The notes: generated by a model from the sequence alone, not told the origin. Positions 34,960-44,686 are shown, counted from the first letter of the stretch. The stretch is DNA of 64,000 nucleotides from Anaerorhabdus furcosa (GCF_900167375.1 NZ_FUWY01000001.1:558001-622000); one strand, 5' to 3'. Translations and numbers: made by a program.

Positions 34960-35250
34960 TTATAGTGATTGATTACTTTCTTCGCAAGTTGTATCCTCTA
35001 ACCATTTTTCATCGACAACTTCATACATCATCGGTGCATCTGCTTTTTTAGTAAAGTTAGTCGTTTCTAAAATCTTTACTGTCATTTGTCTTTGTCCAAA
35101 AGTAATCGTTACGACATCACCAACTTTTACATCATAGGATGGTTTTACTAACTTCCCATTGACTTCAATTCTTTGATGAAGTGCTAATTCTTTTGACACT
35201 GTTCTTCGTTTTAATATGCGAGATACTTTTAAATATTTATCAATTCTCAT
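34960..35250 (-). CDS. rqcP: Ribosome quality control protein RqcP (S4 domain, YabO)
   Basis: RqcP binds stalled 50S subunits with RqcH and helps make alanine tails. The 96-residue protein is mostly an S4 RNA-binding domain: MRIDKYLKVSRILKRRTVSKEL and VNGKLVKPSYDVKVGDVVTI. It overlaps mfd by 11 bp and precedes divIC, the conserved context of yabO in B. subtilis. Confidence 0.92.
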   Translation of the reverse strand: MRIDKYLKVSRILKRRTVSKELALHQRIEVNGKLVKPSYDVKVGDVVTITFGQRQMTVKILETTNFTKKADAPMMYEVVDEKWLEDTTCEESNQSL

Positions 35251-38200
35251 TTTTCTTTGCCTCTTTACTTCGAATCAGTACTTCGATTGCTAGTTTCAAA
35301 CCATCATTTACTTTCGGTAATCTTACAATGATTTTTTGATCTGTATAGCGTAAAGTGATATCTTTTGAAATTGTAGTAAAAATTTCAAATAACTTTACTC
35401 CATCCACATGTGCACTAAACATTTGTGAAAATACGATTTCGATTTGCCCTTTTACTTCTCTATACTTTTCAACATCTTCTGAATTTATTAAAATCTCAAG
35501 ACGTTTTTTCTCAAATAAAACTTTTACTGATTTTGGAAGTTGTCCAAATTCATCTAAGATTTTATCTTCATAAATTTCAAGTTCTTCTTCCGTTTCAATT
35601 GCATCAATTTTTTGATACATACTGATTTTATCAAAATCATCAGGTGCAAATATTTCAGGAATATAACTATCAACCGATATATTTGGTTTGACTGTTTCTT
35701 TTCTTTCTTTCTTTTTAATTCCTTTTTTCTCTTGAATTGCTTCTTCTAGCATTTCTATATACATATCAATACCTACTGTATCAATAAAGCCAGATTGTTC
35801 TGGTCCAAGTAAATCTCCTGCACCACGTATCGTTAAATCTCGCATCGCAATTTTATAACCACTACCTAATTGTGCAAAATCTTTAATTGCTTGTAGTCGC
35901 TTTGATGCAATTTCAGATAGTTGTTTTTTGCTTGGTATCATCAGGTAAGCATAGGCTAAGCGATTTGATCTCCCTACCCTTCCCTTTATTTGATAAAGTT
36001 GAGATAACCCAAAGTTTTCTGCGTGCTCAACTAAAATAGTATTTGCATTTGGAATATCAATTCCTGTTTCGATGATTGTGGTACAGACAAGGACATTGGT
36101 CTCTCCACTTGTAAATCCTAACATAACATCTTCAATCTCTTCTTTACCCATTTGTCCATGAGCTACCGCTACTTTAGCATCCGGTATTAATTCCTGTATC
36201 TTTCTTGCAGTATGATAAATTTCTTCTACATTGTTATGAAGATAAAAAGCTTGTCCATCTCGAGCTAATTCTCTTTCAATTACTTCTTTTATTAAAGAAA
36301 AATTCTTTTCTACCACATACGTTTGTACCGATATTCGATTGTTTGGTGGTGTTTCAAGTTGAGACAATTGTCTTATACCAATTAAAGACATTTGAAGAGT
36401 TCTTGGTATTGGTGTTGCCGATAAAGATAATACATCAACTGATTCTTTTAACTCTTTTATCTTTTCCTTATGCTCTACTCCAAAGCGTTGTTCCTCATCA
36501 ATAATAAGTAGTCCCAAATCTTTGAACTTAATATCCTTACCTAATAAACGATGGGTTCCAATGAGGATGTCTACTTTACCTTCTTTACACCCTTGTATTA
36601 CTTCTCTTTGTTTTCCAGGTGATACAAAGCGATTCATTAACTCAATGTTTACAGGATAATTCCTAAATCGCTTTGTGAATGTTTTTGCGTGTTGTCTTGC
36701 GAGGATTGTTGTTGGGCATAAAAACGCTACTTGCTTATCTTCACTTACTGCTTTGAATGCAGCACGTATTGCCACTTCTGTCTTTCCAAAGCCAACATCA
36801 CCACACAATAATCGATCCATTGGTTTTGGTTTCATCATATCTTGCTTTACTTCATTAATCGCTATTTGTTGATCTTGTGTTAATTCATATTCAAAATCAT
36901 TTTCAAATTCTTTTTGATAAATACTATCTTCGCCATATGCATAGCCAATATGTTCTTCACGATGTGAATAAAGTTGAATTAATCGTTCCGCAATGTTATT
37001 TACATTTTCTTTTAGTTTTGCTTTTGTTGTAGTCCATTCATTTGAACCTAATTTATGTAATTTGGGTACAACACCTTCTCTTGAGACAAATTTACGTACT
37101 AATCTAAATTGTTCTAAAGGCACAAGTAATACATCGTTTCCTTTATAAACTACTTTTAGAAAATCTTTATGAACTCCTAAAATATCTTTTGTTTCAAGAC
37201 CCATGTATTGCCCAACACCATGTTGATTGTGTACAACATAATCTCCTGGTTTTAAATCTTGATAACTTTTCAATACCTCAGCATTTTTAAATTTGTTTGT
37301 AAATTTTGATTGTGTTCTTCTTGTCTCGAATAATTCAGCTGAAGTAATGACAATCAAGTTTTCAAATCCTGCTTCAAACCCTTCATAAATTGATGCAAAT
37401 GTGATATTAATTCCTAACCCTGCAGGCTCATTTTCTTGAAGAAAATGATATTCCACACCCTGTTCAATACAAGCATCCATTACTTGTTTAATTTCAGAAT
37501 CTCTTAAACAGAAATAATAGCGTTTGTGTTCAATATGTTTTTTTAGTAATCCAATTTGAACTGACATGGATTCTTTTGGTAAATTTACTTCTTGAATTCT
37601 AGATGTATTATCATCGAATCGATCAACATTTTGAATAGTATATAAGTCAAGAATACGATTAAAATCATGCATTACACTAAATTTTGGTAACACCTTATTT
37701 TCTTGTACCATTTCTTGAAGATAGCTTGTATTCTCTTCCAGTGCATGGTGTAATACTTCATTGCATTCTTCCACTGTCGATACAATCACACTTGGATGAT
37801 CCACGTACTCTAATAAATGACTCGTTTTATCTAAGAAACTCATGTATGTATATAAACTATGATCTTGTATATGATTTTGTAGATATTGTAAATCCATTTC
37901 TACCTTACCTCTTAATTGATCATTATGTAATGAATCAAGAAGTACGGTTACCTTTTGAGTAATTAGTTTTACATCCTCATCACTGAATAAAATATCTGTT
38001 GCAGGAATACAAGTAACTTCATTTATATTTTCTACAGTGCGTTGTGTTTCGATATCAAAGTAACAAAGTCGTTCAATTTCTGTATCAAAAAATTCAATAC
38101 GTACAGGCATTGGGTTATTCATTGAATAGAAATCTAAGACGCCCCCTCTTGATGCAAAGCATAAGGGTGTATCAATATGTGATACTTGAGAATAACCACT

Positions 38201-38662
38201 TTGAATTAGTTTTCGTTTTAATTCATCCATGGTAATCGTTTGACCTATTTTTAAATGAATACAACTATCTTTAAATAAGGTTGGACTTGGTAACTGCCTT
38301 ACACATGCCGAAGCATGAGTAATCACAATTCGATTTGGATTATCTAAAAGTAGCGAAAGTGCTTCTACTTTGTTAGCCATGTTTTCAGGACTTGCTGCTA
38401 TTGCTTCTACTCGAAGAGATTCTTCAACGCTAAAAATGACACATTGCTCTTGAGGGAGGAGGGTGCTTAATCTCTCATAAAGGCGTTGTGCCGAATATAA
38501 ATTCTTTTCTATAACTACGATGGGTCTTGGTTTTTTTTGATAGCTACTCGCTAAGATGAGTGCTTCTTGAATAAAAGAGGTAAATGTTATTGGTGATAAT
38601 CCATTGGTACAATCAAGAACTGCCGGATTACTTTCTAATTCTTTTAATAACCATGATTTCAT
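35240..38662 (-). CDS. mfd: Transcription-repair coupling factor
   Basis: Mfd displaces RNA polymerase stalled at DNA damage and recruits UvrA. The 1140-residue protein has the UvrB-like N-terminal module and the RNA-polymerase interaction domain (LKPGDYVVHNQHGVGQYMGLE). The RecG-like motor follows with Walker A GDVGFGKTEVA, DEEQ box IIDEEQRFG and motif QIKGRVGRS. The C-terminal TRCF domain regulates UvrA binding. It overlaps pth by 4 bp; the order pth-mfd is conserved in Bacillota. Confidence 0.96.
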   Translation of the reverse strand: MKSWLLKELESNPAVLDCTNGLSPITFTSFIQEALILASSYQKKPRPIVVIEKNLYSAQRLYERLSTLLPQEQCVIFSVEESLRVEAIAASPENMANKVEALSLLLDNPNRIVITHASACVRQLPSPTLFKDSCIHLKIGQTITMDELKRKLIQSGYSQVSHIDTPLCFASRGGVLDFYSMNNPMPVRIEFFDTEIERLCYFDIETQRTVENINEVTCIPATDILFSDEDVKLITQKVTVLLDSLHNDQLRGKVEMDLQYLQNHIQDHSLYTYMSFLDKTSHLLEYVDHPSVIVSTVEECNEVLHHALEENTSYLQEMVQENKVLPKFSVMHDFNRILDLYTIQNVDRFDDNTSRIQEVNLPKESMSVQIGLLKKHIEHKRYYFCLRDSEIKQVMDACIEQGVEYHFLQENEPAGLGINITFASIYEGFEAGFENLIVITSAELFETRRTQSKFTNKFKNAEVLKSYQDLKPGDYVVHNQHGVGQYMGLETKDILGVHKDFLKVVYKGNDVLLVPLEQFRLVRKFVSREGVVPKLHKLGSNEWTTTKAKLKENVNNIAERLIQLYSHREEHIGYAYGEDSIYQKEFENDFEYELTQDQQIAINEVKQDMMKPKPMDRLLCGDVGFGKTEVAIRAAFKAVSEDKQVAFLCPTTILARQHAKTFTKRFRNYPVNIELMNRFVSPGKQREVIQGCKEGKVDILIGTHRLLGKDIKFKDLGLLIIDEEQRFGVEHKEKIKELKESVDVLSLSATPIPRTLQMSLIGIRQLSQLETPPNNRISVQTYVVEKNFSLIKEVIERELARDGQAFYLHNNVEEIYHTARKIQELIPDAKVAVAHGQMGKEEIEDVMLGFTSGETNVLVCTTIIETGIDIPNANTILVEHAENFGLSQLYQIKGRVGRSNRLAYAYLMIPSKKQLSEIASKRLQAIKDFAQLGSGYKIAMRDLTIRGAGDLLGPEQSGFIDTVGIDMYIEMLEEAIQEKKGIKKKERKETVKPNISVDSYIPEIFAPDDFDKISMYQKIDAIETEEELEIYEDKILDEFGQLPKSVKVLFEKKRLEILINSEDVEKYREVKGQIEIVFSQMFSAHVDGVKLFEIFTTISKDITLRYTDQKIIVRLPKVNDGLKLAIEVLIRSKEAKKNEN

Positions 38663-39219
38663 GATTTGTTATGTCGATTCATTACTTCACTAAATTCATG
38701 ATTTATACTCATGTAGGCAGCCTCTGCCGCTTTTTGAAGTGAAGCTTCGTAATCTTGTCTACTTTCTTTTGGAATCTTACCTAACACATAGTCTACAACT
38801 GGAATTAATGGATTTTTATCAATTCCCACTCTTATTCTTTGTATTTCTTGCGTATGCAAGTGATTCATAATACTTTGCATACCCTTTTGTCCACCAGAAC
38901 TACCTTGCGTCCTTAATCTTAATTTTCCTATTGGTAAATCCAAATCATCATGAATAACCAAAATATCTTTTGGATCAATCTTATAGAAATTAACAGCTTG
39001 GATAACTGCCTCTCCAGAAGCATTCATGTAAGTTTGTGGTTTCATTAGAATCACTTGTTCACTTCCAACACGAACTTGTGCAACTAGAGCATTAAACTTC
39101 TTTTGATCAATAGAAGTGTGACAAAGCTTTGCGAGTTCGTCCATCACATCAAAACCAGCGTTGTGACGTGTGTGTTCATATTCTTTTCCAGGATTACCTA
39201 GTCCTACAATTAATTTCAT
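38659..39219 (-). CDS. pth: Peptidyl-tRNA hydrolase
   Basis: Pth recycles tRNA from prematurely released peptidyl-tRNA. From the ATG at 39219 (186 residues) it starts MKLIVGLGNPGKEYEHTRHN with the catalytic His, and has VIHDDLDLPIGKLRLR and GSSGGQKGMQSI. GGAGG lies 7 bp upstream. The longer frame from 39273 has no support. It is the first gene of the pth-mfd-rqcP-divIC unit. Confidence 0.95.
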   Translation of the reverse strand: MKLIVGLGNPGKEYEHTRHNAGFDVMDELAKLCHTSIDQKKFNALVAQVRVGSEQVILMKPQTYMNASGEAVIQAVNFYKIDPKDILVIHDDLDLPIGKLRLRTQGSSGGQKGMQSIMNHLHTQEIQRIRVGIDKNPLIPVVDYVLGKIPKESRQDYEASLQKAAEAAYMSINHEFSEVMNRHNKS

Positions 39220-39279
39220 TGTCATCCTCCTTCTATGCTCAATTATTTTATCACGACTTGTACAAAATACCAAAGAAAA

Positions 39280-39302
39280 ACAAGAAGGTTTTCCCCTCTT
39301 GT
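39280..39302 (-). terminator. Terminator after the SH3 lipoprotein gene
   Basis: On the reverse strand a stem of about eight pairs (ACAAGAGG with CCTTCTTGT, one bulge) is followed by TTTTT. It lies between the lipoprotein stop and the pth start. Confidence 0.65.
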
Positions 39303-39320
39303 CTTTACATACTTTATTAA

Positions 39321-40967
39321 TTAGTACATTACTTTTCCATTCATGTCTGTATCTGTTTTAACAGCTTTTGAATAGAAGATATTCCCAGTAGCACCTTTTG
39401 AACCATCTGGACATACTTTAATACGTGCTCCTTGATCAATTGTTCCTGATTCTGTTTCTATTGTTGTGTAATCGCCATAATAGAATGTTAACTCAGCTCC
39501 ATCAGGTGTACAAATTGTAAATGTATTTTGCGTTGTACCTATAACTGCACCCTTAAGGTGTGGGTTGTTATCATTTTCTGCATTATCAGTAATTGAAGAA
39601 ACCATTGTATTTGTAGTATCTTCGCCGCTAATATCTCCTGCATATTCAATATCAACTTTATTTCCTACCAACAAACCATTGGAATAATTTGTTGAAGCAT
39701 TCTCAGTATTAAATTGTAAATCTACTCCATCCACATCAATTGTAATTGATGAAGCATCTGTCGATACAACATAACCAGTGATTGTTTTATATACAACTGG
39801 TGCCGGTGTTGGTGTAGTAACTGGTGTTGGCTCTACTGTAGGCTCTGGTGTTGAAACAGGTGTAGCTTCAACTGTTGGCTCTGGTGTTGGTGCATCTTTG
39901 TGTGTATACACAACCGTAACTTCAACATCAGATTGTCCCATAACACCTTTTACTTCACCGATACTCACTACATAATCATTCGTTGTTGGACTTGTAATAT
40001 CATATGTTTGTCCTTCTTTAATTGAATCTACATAGTTTTTGAATAATGGTTTTTCGTCCGTATCTACATATTCAATATTTAATGTATGTTTAGGTGCTGG
40101 CGTTGGTGTTGGTGTCACTTTTGGTGCCTCTGTTGGTTTTGGTGTTGGTGTTGCAGGTACGGTAGACGTTAGCATATCGGAAGGAACAAATCCTGTAGTT
40201 CCATCAAGGAATACTCTTGTCCATCCATTGTCTGTCACACCAGTTACATCAATTCCTTGGTGTTGCCATAAGAATCCAACTTTTTTATATTCTTTTGAAT
40301 TTCCTGCATAAATGTTTGTATCCAATACACCATATAACCAATCCTTTTTCTCAGTTACTTTAATGTTCTCAACTGGAACAAGTGTTGGTTTTGGTGTTGC
40401 ACTTGCTTTTGGTTCTTCTGCTTTTGCATTTTCTTCATTGTCTACAATTTTAAGAACTTGTACACCCGTTGCATCCGTATCTTGAATTTGACCAATATAA
40501 GTAATGTAAATCATGTTACCTAATTTGATTCCATCTCTTATATCCATCTCTGCCATTGCGGTATTGAATACGATTTCTTTTCCATTTACTTTGATTGTTA
40601 TTGTATTCATTGATGAATCAACTACTTCTCCTGAAATAACTGTTTCTTCAACATTTGGGTCATCTTTTGTTTTATCAATGACACGTTTTACTACTGCTTT
40701 TGAAGTATCTTTATCTTTAATAGATCCTTCATATTGTAATAAAATATCATCTCCTGATAATAAGCCATGGGTAGTTTCGACTGTTGCTTGTGAGACATCA
40801 AAAATTAATTCATCTCCTTGGATTGTGTTAATTGTAAGTAGATTTCCACTGAAAGACTTTAATATTCCTTCTATTGAATTACTACTTGTTTTGTTTCCTC
40901 CAGATTGACATCCAGATAATGCAATAACACACATTATTGCTAGAAAACATTTTAAAACCTTTTTCAT
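39321..40967 (-). CDS. Lipoprotein with four internal beta repeats, SH3 and Pro/Thr linkers
   Basis: This 548-residue predicted lipoprotein has signal peptide and lipobox LSGC (Cys19). Two copies of a 60-65-residue repeat follow (LTINTIQGDELIFDVSQA; TITIKVNGKEIVFNTAMA). Then come a bacterial SH3 domain (TNIYAGNSKEYKKVGFLW...GWTRVFLDG), a MucBP-like module and long PTPEPT-type linkers. Two more repeats close the protein (SITIDVDGVDLQFNTENA; TFTICTPDGAELTFYYGD). Such a layout suggests a wall-spanning protein that displays modules outside. No catalytic domain was seen. It appears to be a single-gene unit. Confidence 0.7.
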   Translation of the reverse strand: MKKVLKCFLAIMCVIALSGCQSGGNKTSSNSIEGILKSFSGNLLTINTIQGDELIFDVSQATVETTHGLLSGDDILLQYEGSIKDKDTSKAVVKRVIDKTKDDPNVEETVISGEVVDSSMNTITIKVNGKEIVFNTAMAEMDIRDGIKLGNMIYITYIGQIQDTDATGVQVLKIVDNEENAKAEEPKASATPKPTLVPVENIKVTEKKDWLYGVLDTNIYAGNSKEYKKVGFLWQHQGIDVTGVTDNGWTRVFLDGTTGFVPSDMLTSTVPATPTPKPTEAPKVTPTPTPAPKHTLNIEYVDTDEKPLFKNYVDSIKEGQTYDITSPTTNDYVVSIGEVKGVMGQSDVEVTVVYTHKDAPTPEPTVEATPVSTPEPTVEPTPVTTPTPAPVVYKTITGYVVSTDASSITIDVDGVDLQFNTENASTNYSNGLLVGNKVDIEYAGDISGEDTTNTMVSSITDNAENDNNPHLKGAVIGTTQNTFTICTPDGAELTFYYGDYTTIETESGTIDQGARIKVCPDGSKGATGNIFYSKAVKTDTDMNGKVMY

Positions 40968-40979
40968 GTTTACTCTCCC

Positions 40980-41753
40980 TTAGTTATCTTTCTCAGTATG
41001 ATTTAACCACTCAAGATTAATGCCTAATTCTGTAAGATATCTTTTTCCAAGTTTTGTATCATAGAATCGTTGCACATCTTCTTTTATTAAATCAAAATCG
41101 TCTTTTCGATTTTGTACTGAATAAATTTTCACTAGATAGGCTTGACATAAATCTTTATACATTCCTATTAACTGTTTTGCATATTTATAACCTGAATAAT
41201 CACCATCTAAAATATCTTTGAAAAACTGTTCACCTAAATCTTCTTTTCCTTCATATAGTTTGAATGCATGTTGTGAAACATGATAAACCATCGTATCTTT
41301 TAAATATTCACAGTTCTCATTTATTTTTTCTTTGAATTTTTCTATTTTTTCAATATCTTTTCTACCATACAATGCATTAACACATGCTAAGCAAAGATAA
41401 TACAAACTATCTTCATTTAATTGTGCTGTATCACGTTTAAAAGGGCCTCTATTATCTACTAGTGGAAAGCATTGTACTTTATCTAATAACGGTAGTATTT
41501 CATCATCGTGTCGATAGAATACTGAACCCCACAAATTCAATACAATTCCTTTCATATAAAATTCTGGATCTGTTGTTGTTTTTAAATAATCCTCTAATTT
41601 TTCAAAAAATATTTTTTCTTCATCAAATGAAGTAATACAATCTACGATTTTCTTATTCTTTTTATTTCTCTTAATTAAAAAAACAAATGAGATTGAAAAG
41701 AAAACAATTAATCCCAACATAATGATGTTGAGTGCTAGACTTATAAATTCCAT
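40980..41753 (-). CDS. Membrane-anchored protein of unknown function
   Basis: I do not recognise this 257-residue protein. It has one N-terminal membrane helix (about residues 5-27) followed by a cytoplasmic, Lys/Glu-rich helical domain with repeats resembling TPR-like packing (YLCLACVNALYG, HAFKLYEGKEDLGEQFF, KDLCQAYLVKIYS). It lies 12 bp upstream of the SH3 lipoprotein gene on the same strand, so the two are probably cotranscribed. A scaffold role is possible but only inferred. Confidence 0.6.
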   Translation of the reverse strand: MEFISLALNIIMLGLIVFFSISFVFLIKRNKKNKKIVDCITSFDEEKIFFEKLEDYLKTTTDPEFYMKGIVLNLWGSVFYRHDDEILPLLDKVQCFPLVDNRGPFKRDTAQLNEDSLYYLCLACVNALYGRKDIEKIEKFKEKINENCEYLKDTMVYHVSQHAFKLYEGKEDLGEQFFKDILDGDYSGYKYAKQLIGMYKDLCQAYLVKIYSVQNRKDDFDLIKEDVQRFYDTKLGKRYLTELGINLEWLNHTEKDN

Positions 41754-41820
41754 ATTTTCACCTTACTTTAAATTAATTTTAACATAATGTATAAAAATAA
41801 AACAGTTCTTATGAACTGTC

Positions 41821-42579
41821 TTATTCAATCTCAATTTTCTTATTAATCACGAAGATTGTTATAATGTAGAAGAATGCTATCTCAATACAACTATATAATA
41901 CTGCCATCCAATTAATATTAAGATGGAAATTACCATAACTGTTAAATTCCATAAATAATTCATTATTATTTATTGGTAACATATCCCCGATAATAGCTGT
42001 TACAAATGCATAGAGTACAAAGATAATAAAGCCCAATGCTGTTTTGTGATTTCTTGTATATTTTGTTTGTAGTATTGTTGTTAAAGCAAAGAAACCAAGA
42101 ATTGTCACAATACTTTGAACAGTAAGTTGGAAAAGAAGTGAGAATAGGGATGCAAAATCAAATTTACTAAAATTTTTGAATATTTCATTAATAATTTCAA
42201 ATAAGTTGACTTGATATCCTTCCACAACCATAACCGCCATAACTAGAATTATAAGTCCTAAGAATAAAATTACTGATGTAATAAACAACCAAATCAATGC
42301 AGATAATACTTTTGAGATAACTAGCTCATGTGTACTTACTGGTAAGGTCAGTGTTAAGTATCCCGGTTTTTTAAACATCGATGTGTTGTAGTTTCTTATA
42401 ATTGTTACAAAGACTGCAATTGATATTCCAAAGAATGCAAACATAATTAATGTAGCTCCAATAATACTTATATCGTATGGTAAAAATGGTACCAATACAC
42501 AAGCAAGCAAGAAAACTCCAAAGATAATCGCAAAGCTTCTATAGCTGTGAATCATTTCATATTTAATTAGTTTTAGCAT
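41821..42579 (-). CDS. ABC-2 type transporter permease
   Basis: A 252-residue protein with six predicted membrane helices. It has the soluble segment RNYNTSMFKKPGYLTLTLPVSTHELVISKVLSALIW, typical of YtrC/YtrD or bacitracin-like ABC-2 permeases. It overlaps the ATPase gene by 7 bp in a GntR-ATPase-permease operon, a common cell-wall-stress arrangement. Confidence 0.8.
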   Translation of the reverse strand: MLKLIKYEMIHSYRSFAIIFGVFLLACVLVPFLPYDISIIGATLIMFAFFGISIAVFVTIIRNYNTSMFKKPGYLTLTLPVSTHELVISKVLSALIWLFITSVILFLGLIILVMAVMVVEGYQVNLFEIINEIFKNFSKFDFASLFSLLFQLTVQSIVTILGFFALTTILQTKYTRNHKTALGFIIFVLYAFVTAIIGDMLPINNNELFMEFNSYGNFHLNINWMAVLYSCIEIAFFYIITIFVINKKIEIE

Positions 42580-43277
42580 TTGAATACCTCTCTGAAAATT
42601 TCATCAATTGATTGACCTCTTTCGTGTCTTAATTCTTCTGCGTTACCACTGATTACTAATTCACCATCTTTAATGAAAATAACTTCTTCAAAGATTTTTT
42701 CTATATCACTAATTAAGTGTGTTGAAATTAGTACTAAACTATCTTCTGAATAGTTATTTAAAATAATTTCAAGTATTAGTTCTCTTGCAGCTGGATCTAC
42801 ACCGCCAATTGGTTCATCTAAGATATAGATTTTTGCTTTTCTGCTCATTACTAATGCAAGTTGGAATTTTTCTTTCATCCCTTTTGACATTGATTTAATA
42901 CGCATGTCTGGATGTAAATCCATACGTTTCATCAGTGTTAAACATTTTTCTAAATCAAAATCTTTGTATAAATCATGAAACATTGATAAAGCGTCTCTTG
43001 CTTTCATCCAGTCTTCCAAATAGGTTTCATCTGGTAGATATGAAATAATACTTTTTGTATGGGTATTTGGTTTTTGCCCATCAATCAATACTGTTCCTTG
43101 GTAATCCTTTAGTAAACCATTTAGAATCTTTATTAGTGTTGTTTTTCCACTACCATTTGGGCCAAGTAATCCTACGATTCTTCCACCCTTTAATGAACAA
43201 CTGAAGTTACATAGTGCAACTTTCTTACCGTATGTTTTCGTACATTGTTCAATTTTAATTAATTCTTTCTCACTCAT
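42573..43277 (-). CDS. ABC transporter ATP-binding protein
   Basis: The 234-residue ATPase has Walker A GPNGSGKTT, signature MSKGMKEKFQLAL, Walker B IYILDEPIGGVDP and the His switch ISTHL. It lacks an extension, like YtrB-type ATPases. It overlaps both the GntR gene upstream and the permease downstream, so the three proteins are likely made together. Confidence 0.9.
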   Translation of the reverse strand: MSEKELIKIEQCTKTYGKKVALCNFSCSLKGGRIVGLLGPNGSGKTTLIKILNGLLKDYQGTVLIDGQKPNTHTKSIISYLPDETYLEDWMKARDALSMFHDLYKDFDLEKCLTLMKRMDLHPDMRIKSMSKGMKEKFQLALVMSRKAKIYILDEPIGGVDPAARELILEIILNNYSEDSLVLISTHLISDIEKIFEEVIFIKDGELVISGNAEELRHERGQSIDEIFREVFKC

Positions 43278-43648
43278 TCGTTATCCCCTTTCGATTCCTT
43301 TACAAGGTTTACCGTTTCTTCTTTTGTAAATCCAAGTGACTTCATTTCAATTACATATCTTGTTGTTTTTTCATGTCCTTGATGAAGTTTTAATTCTTGA
43401 ATCGTTTCACTTGTAGCACTTATAAATCTTCCTGATGTTCTTTCTGACTTAAGAAGTCCTTCTCTCTCTAATTCTTGTAATGCTCTTTGAATGGTATTTG
43501 GATTTACACCAAAGAAGATTGCCATCTCTCTTACTGTATCCACTTGGTCACCTGATTTCAGTTTACCCGATACAATTTCTTTTTTTATATAATCCATTAC
43601 TTGAATATAGATAGGTATATTCGAATCAAAGTTAATCATATGTATCAT
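43274..43648 (-). CDS. GntR-family regulator (YtrA type)
   Basis: The 124-residue protein has an N-terminal GntR winged helix (IPIYIQVMDYIKKEIVSGKLKSGDQVDTVREMAIFFGVNPNTIQRALQELEREGLL) and only a short helical tail. That size is the hallmark of the YtrA subfamily, which represses the adjacent ABC transporter genes and responds to cell-wall antibiotics. It overlaps the ATPase gene by 4 bp. Its promoter is divergent from the VanY-like gene. Confidence 0.9.
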   Translation of the reverse strand: MIHMINFDSNIPIYIQVMDYIKKEIVSGKLKSGDQVDTVREMAIFFGVNPNTIQRALQELEREGLLKSERTSGRFISATSETIQELKLHQGHEKTTRYVIEMKSLGFTKEETVNLVKESKGDNE

Positions 43649-43665
43649 CTCCTTGTATTAATCAA

Positions 43666-43695
43666 ATAGTACAGTAACACAATAACTTTTGTCAA
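43666..43695 (-). promoter_or_regulatory. Promoter of the GntR-ABC operon
   Basis: On the reverse strand TTGACA (43690-43695) and TACTAT (43666-43671) are 18 bp apart. The -35 box overlaps the region used by the divergent VanY-like gene, whose -10 (TATAAT) is at 43710-43715. Confidence 0.65.
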
Positions 43696-43745
43696 CACTT
43701 ATTTCGTGTTATAATTCTTTTCATGAAAGATTTGAGGTAGTATTA

Positions 43746-44447
43746 ATGAAAAAATTGATTGCTTTATTGCTTGTTGGCTTAGTTCTTGTTGGATGTTCAG
43801 ATAAGAAAAAACCAGAATCGACAACAACACCTATCCCAACTCCTATTAGTACAGTTGAGCCAACACCTATCCCTTTAGATCATGATACTTATGATAGTTT
43901 ATACGTTATTATAAATAAGAATCACCCATTACCGGAGGATTTTGAGCCAAGTGATCTTGTAGTACCTAATGTCCTTGCCACAAAAGATGGATTGCAAATC
44001 CGTCAAGAGGCAGCCACTGCACTAGAAGATATGTTTAATGCTGCAAAAGAGGAAGGTATTACACTTCGATTAGGTAGTGGATATCGTTCATATAGCACTC
44101 AAAATCGCCTTTTTAATAATTATGTAGCAAAAGATGGTGAAGAAGCCGCAAATCGCTATAGCGCTCGTCCTGGGCAATCTGAGCATCAAACAGGTTGGGC
44201 AGTGGATATAAGTGATGGAAGTATGAACAACTGGTTAAAAAACAGTTTTAAAAATACCCCTGAAGGGATTTGGTTAGCTGAAAACTCATATAAATATGGT
44301 TTTGTCCTACGTTATACAGAAGAAAAAGAAGAAGTTACAGGTTATATCTATGAACCTTGGCATTTCCGTTATATAGGCTTAGAAGAAGCTCAAAAAATAA
44401 CTGAAAGTGGATTGACTCTAGAAGAATTCTATAATTATATGAATTAA
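43746..44447 (+). CDS. VanY-like D-alanyl-D-alanine carboxypeptidase lipoprotein
   Basis: This predicted lipoprotein (233 residues from the ATG at 43746) has signal peptide LIALLLVGLVLVGCSDKK with the lipid-bearing Cys17. A short Thr/Pro linker leads to a VanY zinc peptidase domain. Metal motifs are SEHQTGWAVDIS (HxxxxxxD) and EPWHFRY. It trims the terminal D-Ala of peptidoglycan stem peptides. The frame opens at 43689, but GAGGTAG lies 7 bp before this ATG. It is the first gene of the rightward block that includes rpmH. Confidence 0.88.
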   Translation: MKKLIALLLVGLVLVGCSDKKKPESTTTPIPTPISTVEPTPIPLDHDTYDSLYVIINKNHPLPEDFEPSDLVVPNVLATKDGLQIRQEAATALEDMFNAAKEEGITLRLGSGYRSYSTQNRLFNNYVAKDGEEAANRYSARPGQSEHQTGWAVDISDGSMNNWLKNSFKNTPEGIWLAENSYKYGFVLRYTEEKEEVTGYIYEPWHFRYIGLEEAQKITESGLTLEEFYNYMN

Positions 44448-44473
44448 TCTCTTTGAACTTATTATGGTTTTTA

Positions 44474-44502
44474 TTGACTTTTAAATAACTGTCCCTTATG
44501 AT
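44474..44502 (+). promoter_or_regulatory. rpmH promoter
   Basis: TTGACT (44474-44479) and TATGAT (44497-44502) are 17 bp apart. GGAGGTG follows, 8 bp before the rpmH ATG. Confidence 0.7.
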
Positions 44503-44550
44503 TATAAAGCAATTGTTCTATTTATTATAGTAAAAATGGAGGTGGATTTG

Positions 44551-44685
44551 ATGAAAAGAACATATCAACCAAGCAAAAGAAAACACCAAAAAGTCCACGG
44601 ATTTAGAGCCCGCATGAAAACGGTTGGTGGCCGTAAGGTACTAGCACGCCGTCGCAGTAAAGGTAGAAAGATCTTATCGGCTTAA
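44551..44685 (+). CDS. rpmH: 50S ribosomal protein L34
   Basis: The 44-residue, strongly basic protein reads [18 protein letters not shown] and ends GRKILSA, the usual L34 pattern. It is too short for the supplied gene set but unmistakable, with GGAGGTG upstream and a good promoter. A terminator hairpin directly follows its stop. It heads the rpmH-rnpA-yidC-jag cluster, which here points toward dnaA. Confidence 0.97.
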   Translation: MKRTYQPSKRKHQKVHGFRARMKTVGGRKVLARRRSKGRKILSA

Positions 44686-44686
44686 G

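Noticed and set aside
39778-40311. Two plus-strand frames with GVGVG repeats
   Set aside because: They are mirror frames of the PTPEPT linkers of the SH3 lipoprotein and have no ribosome site.
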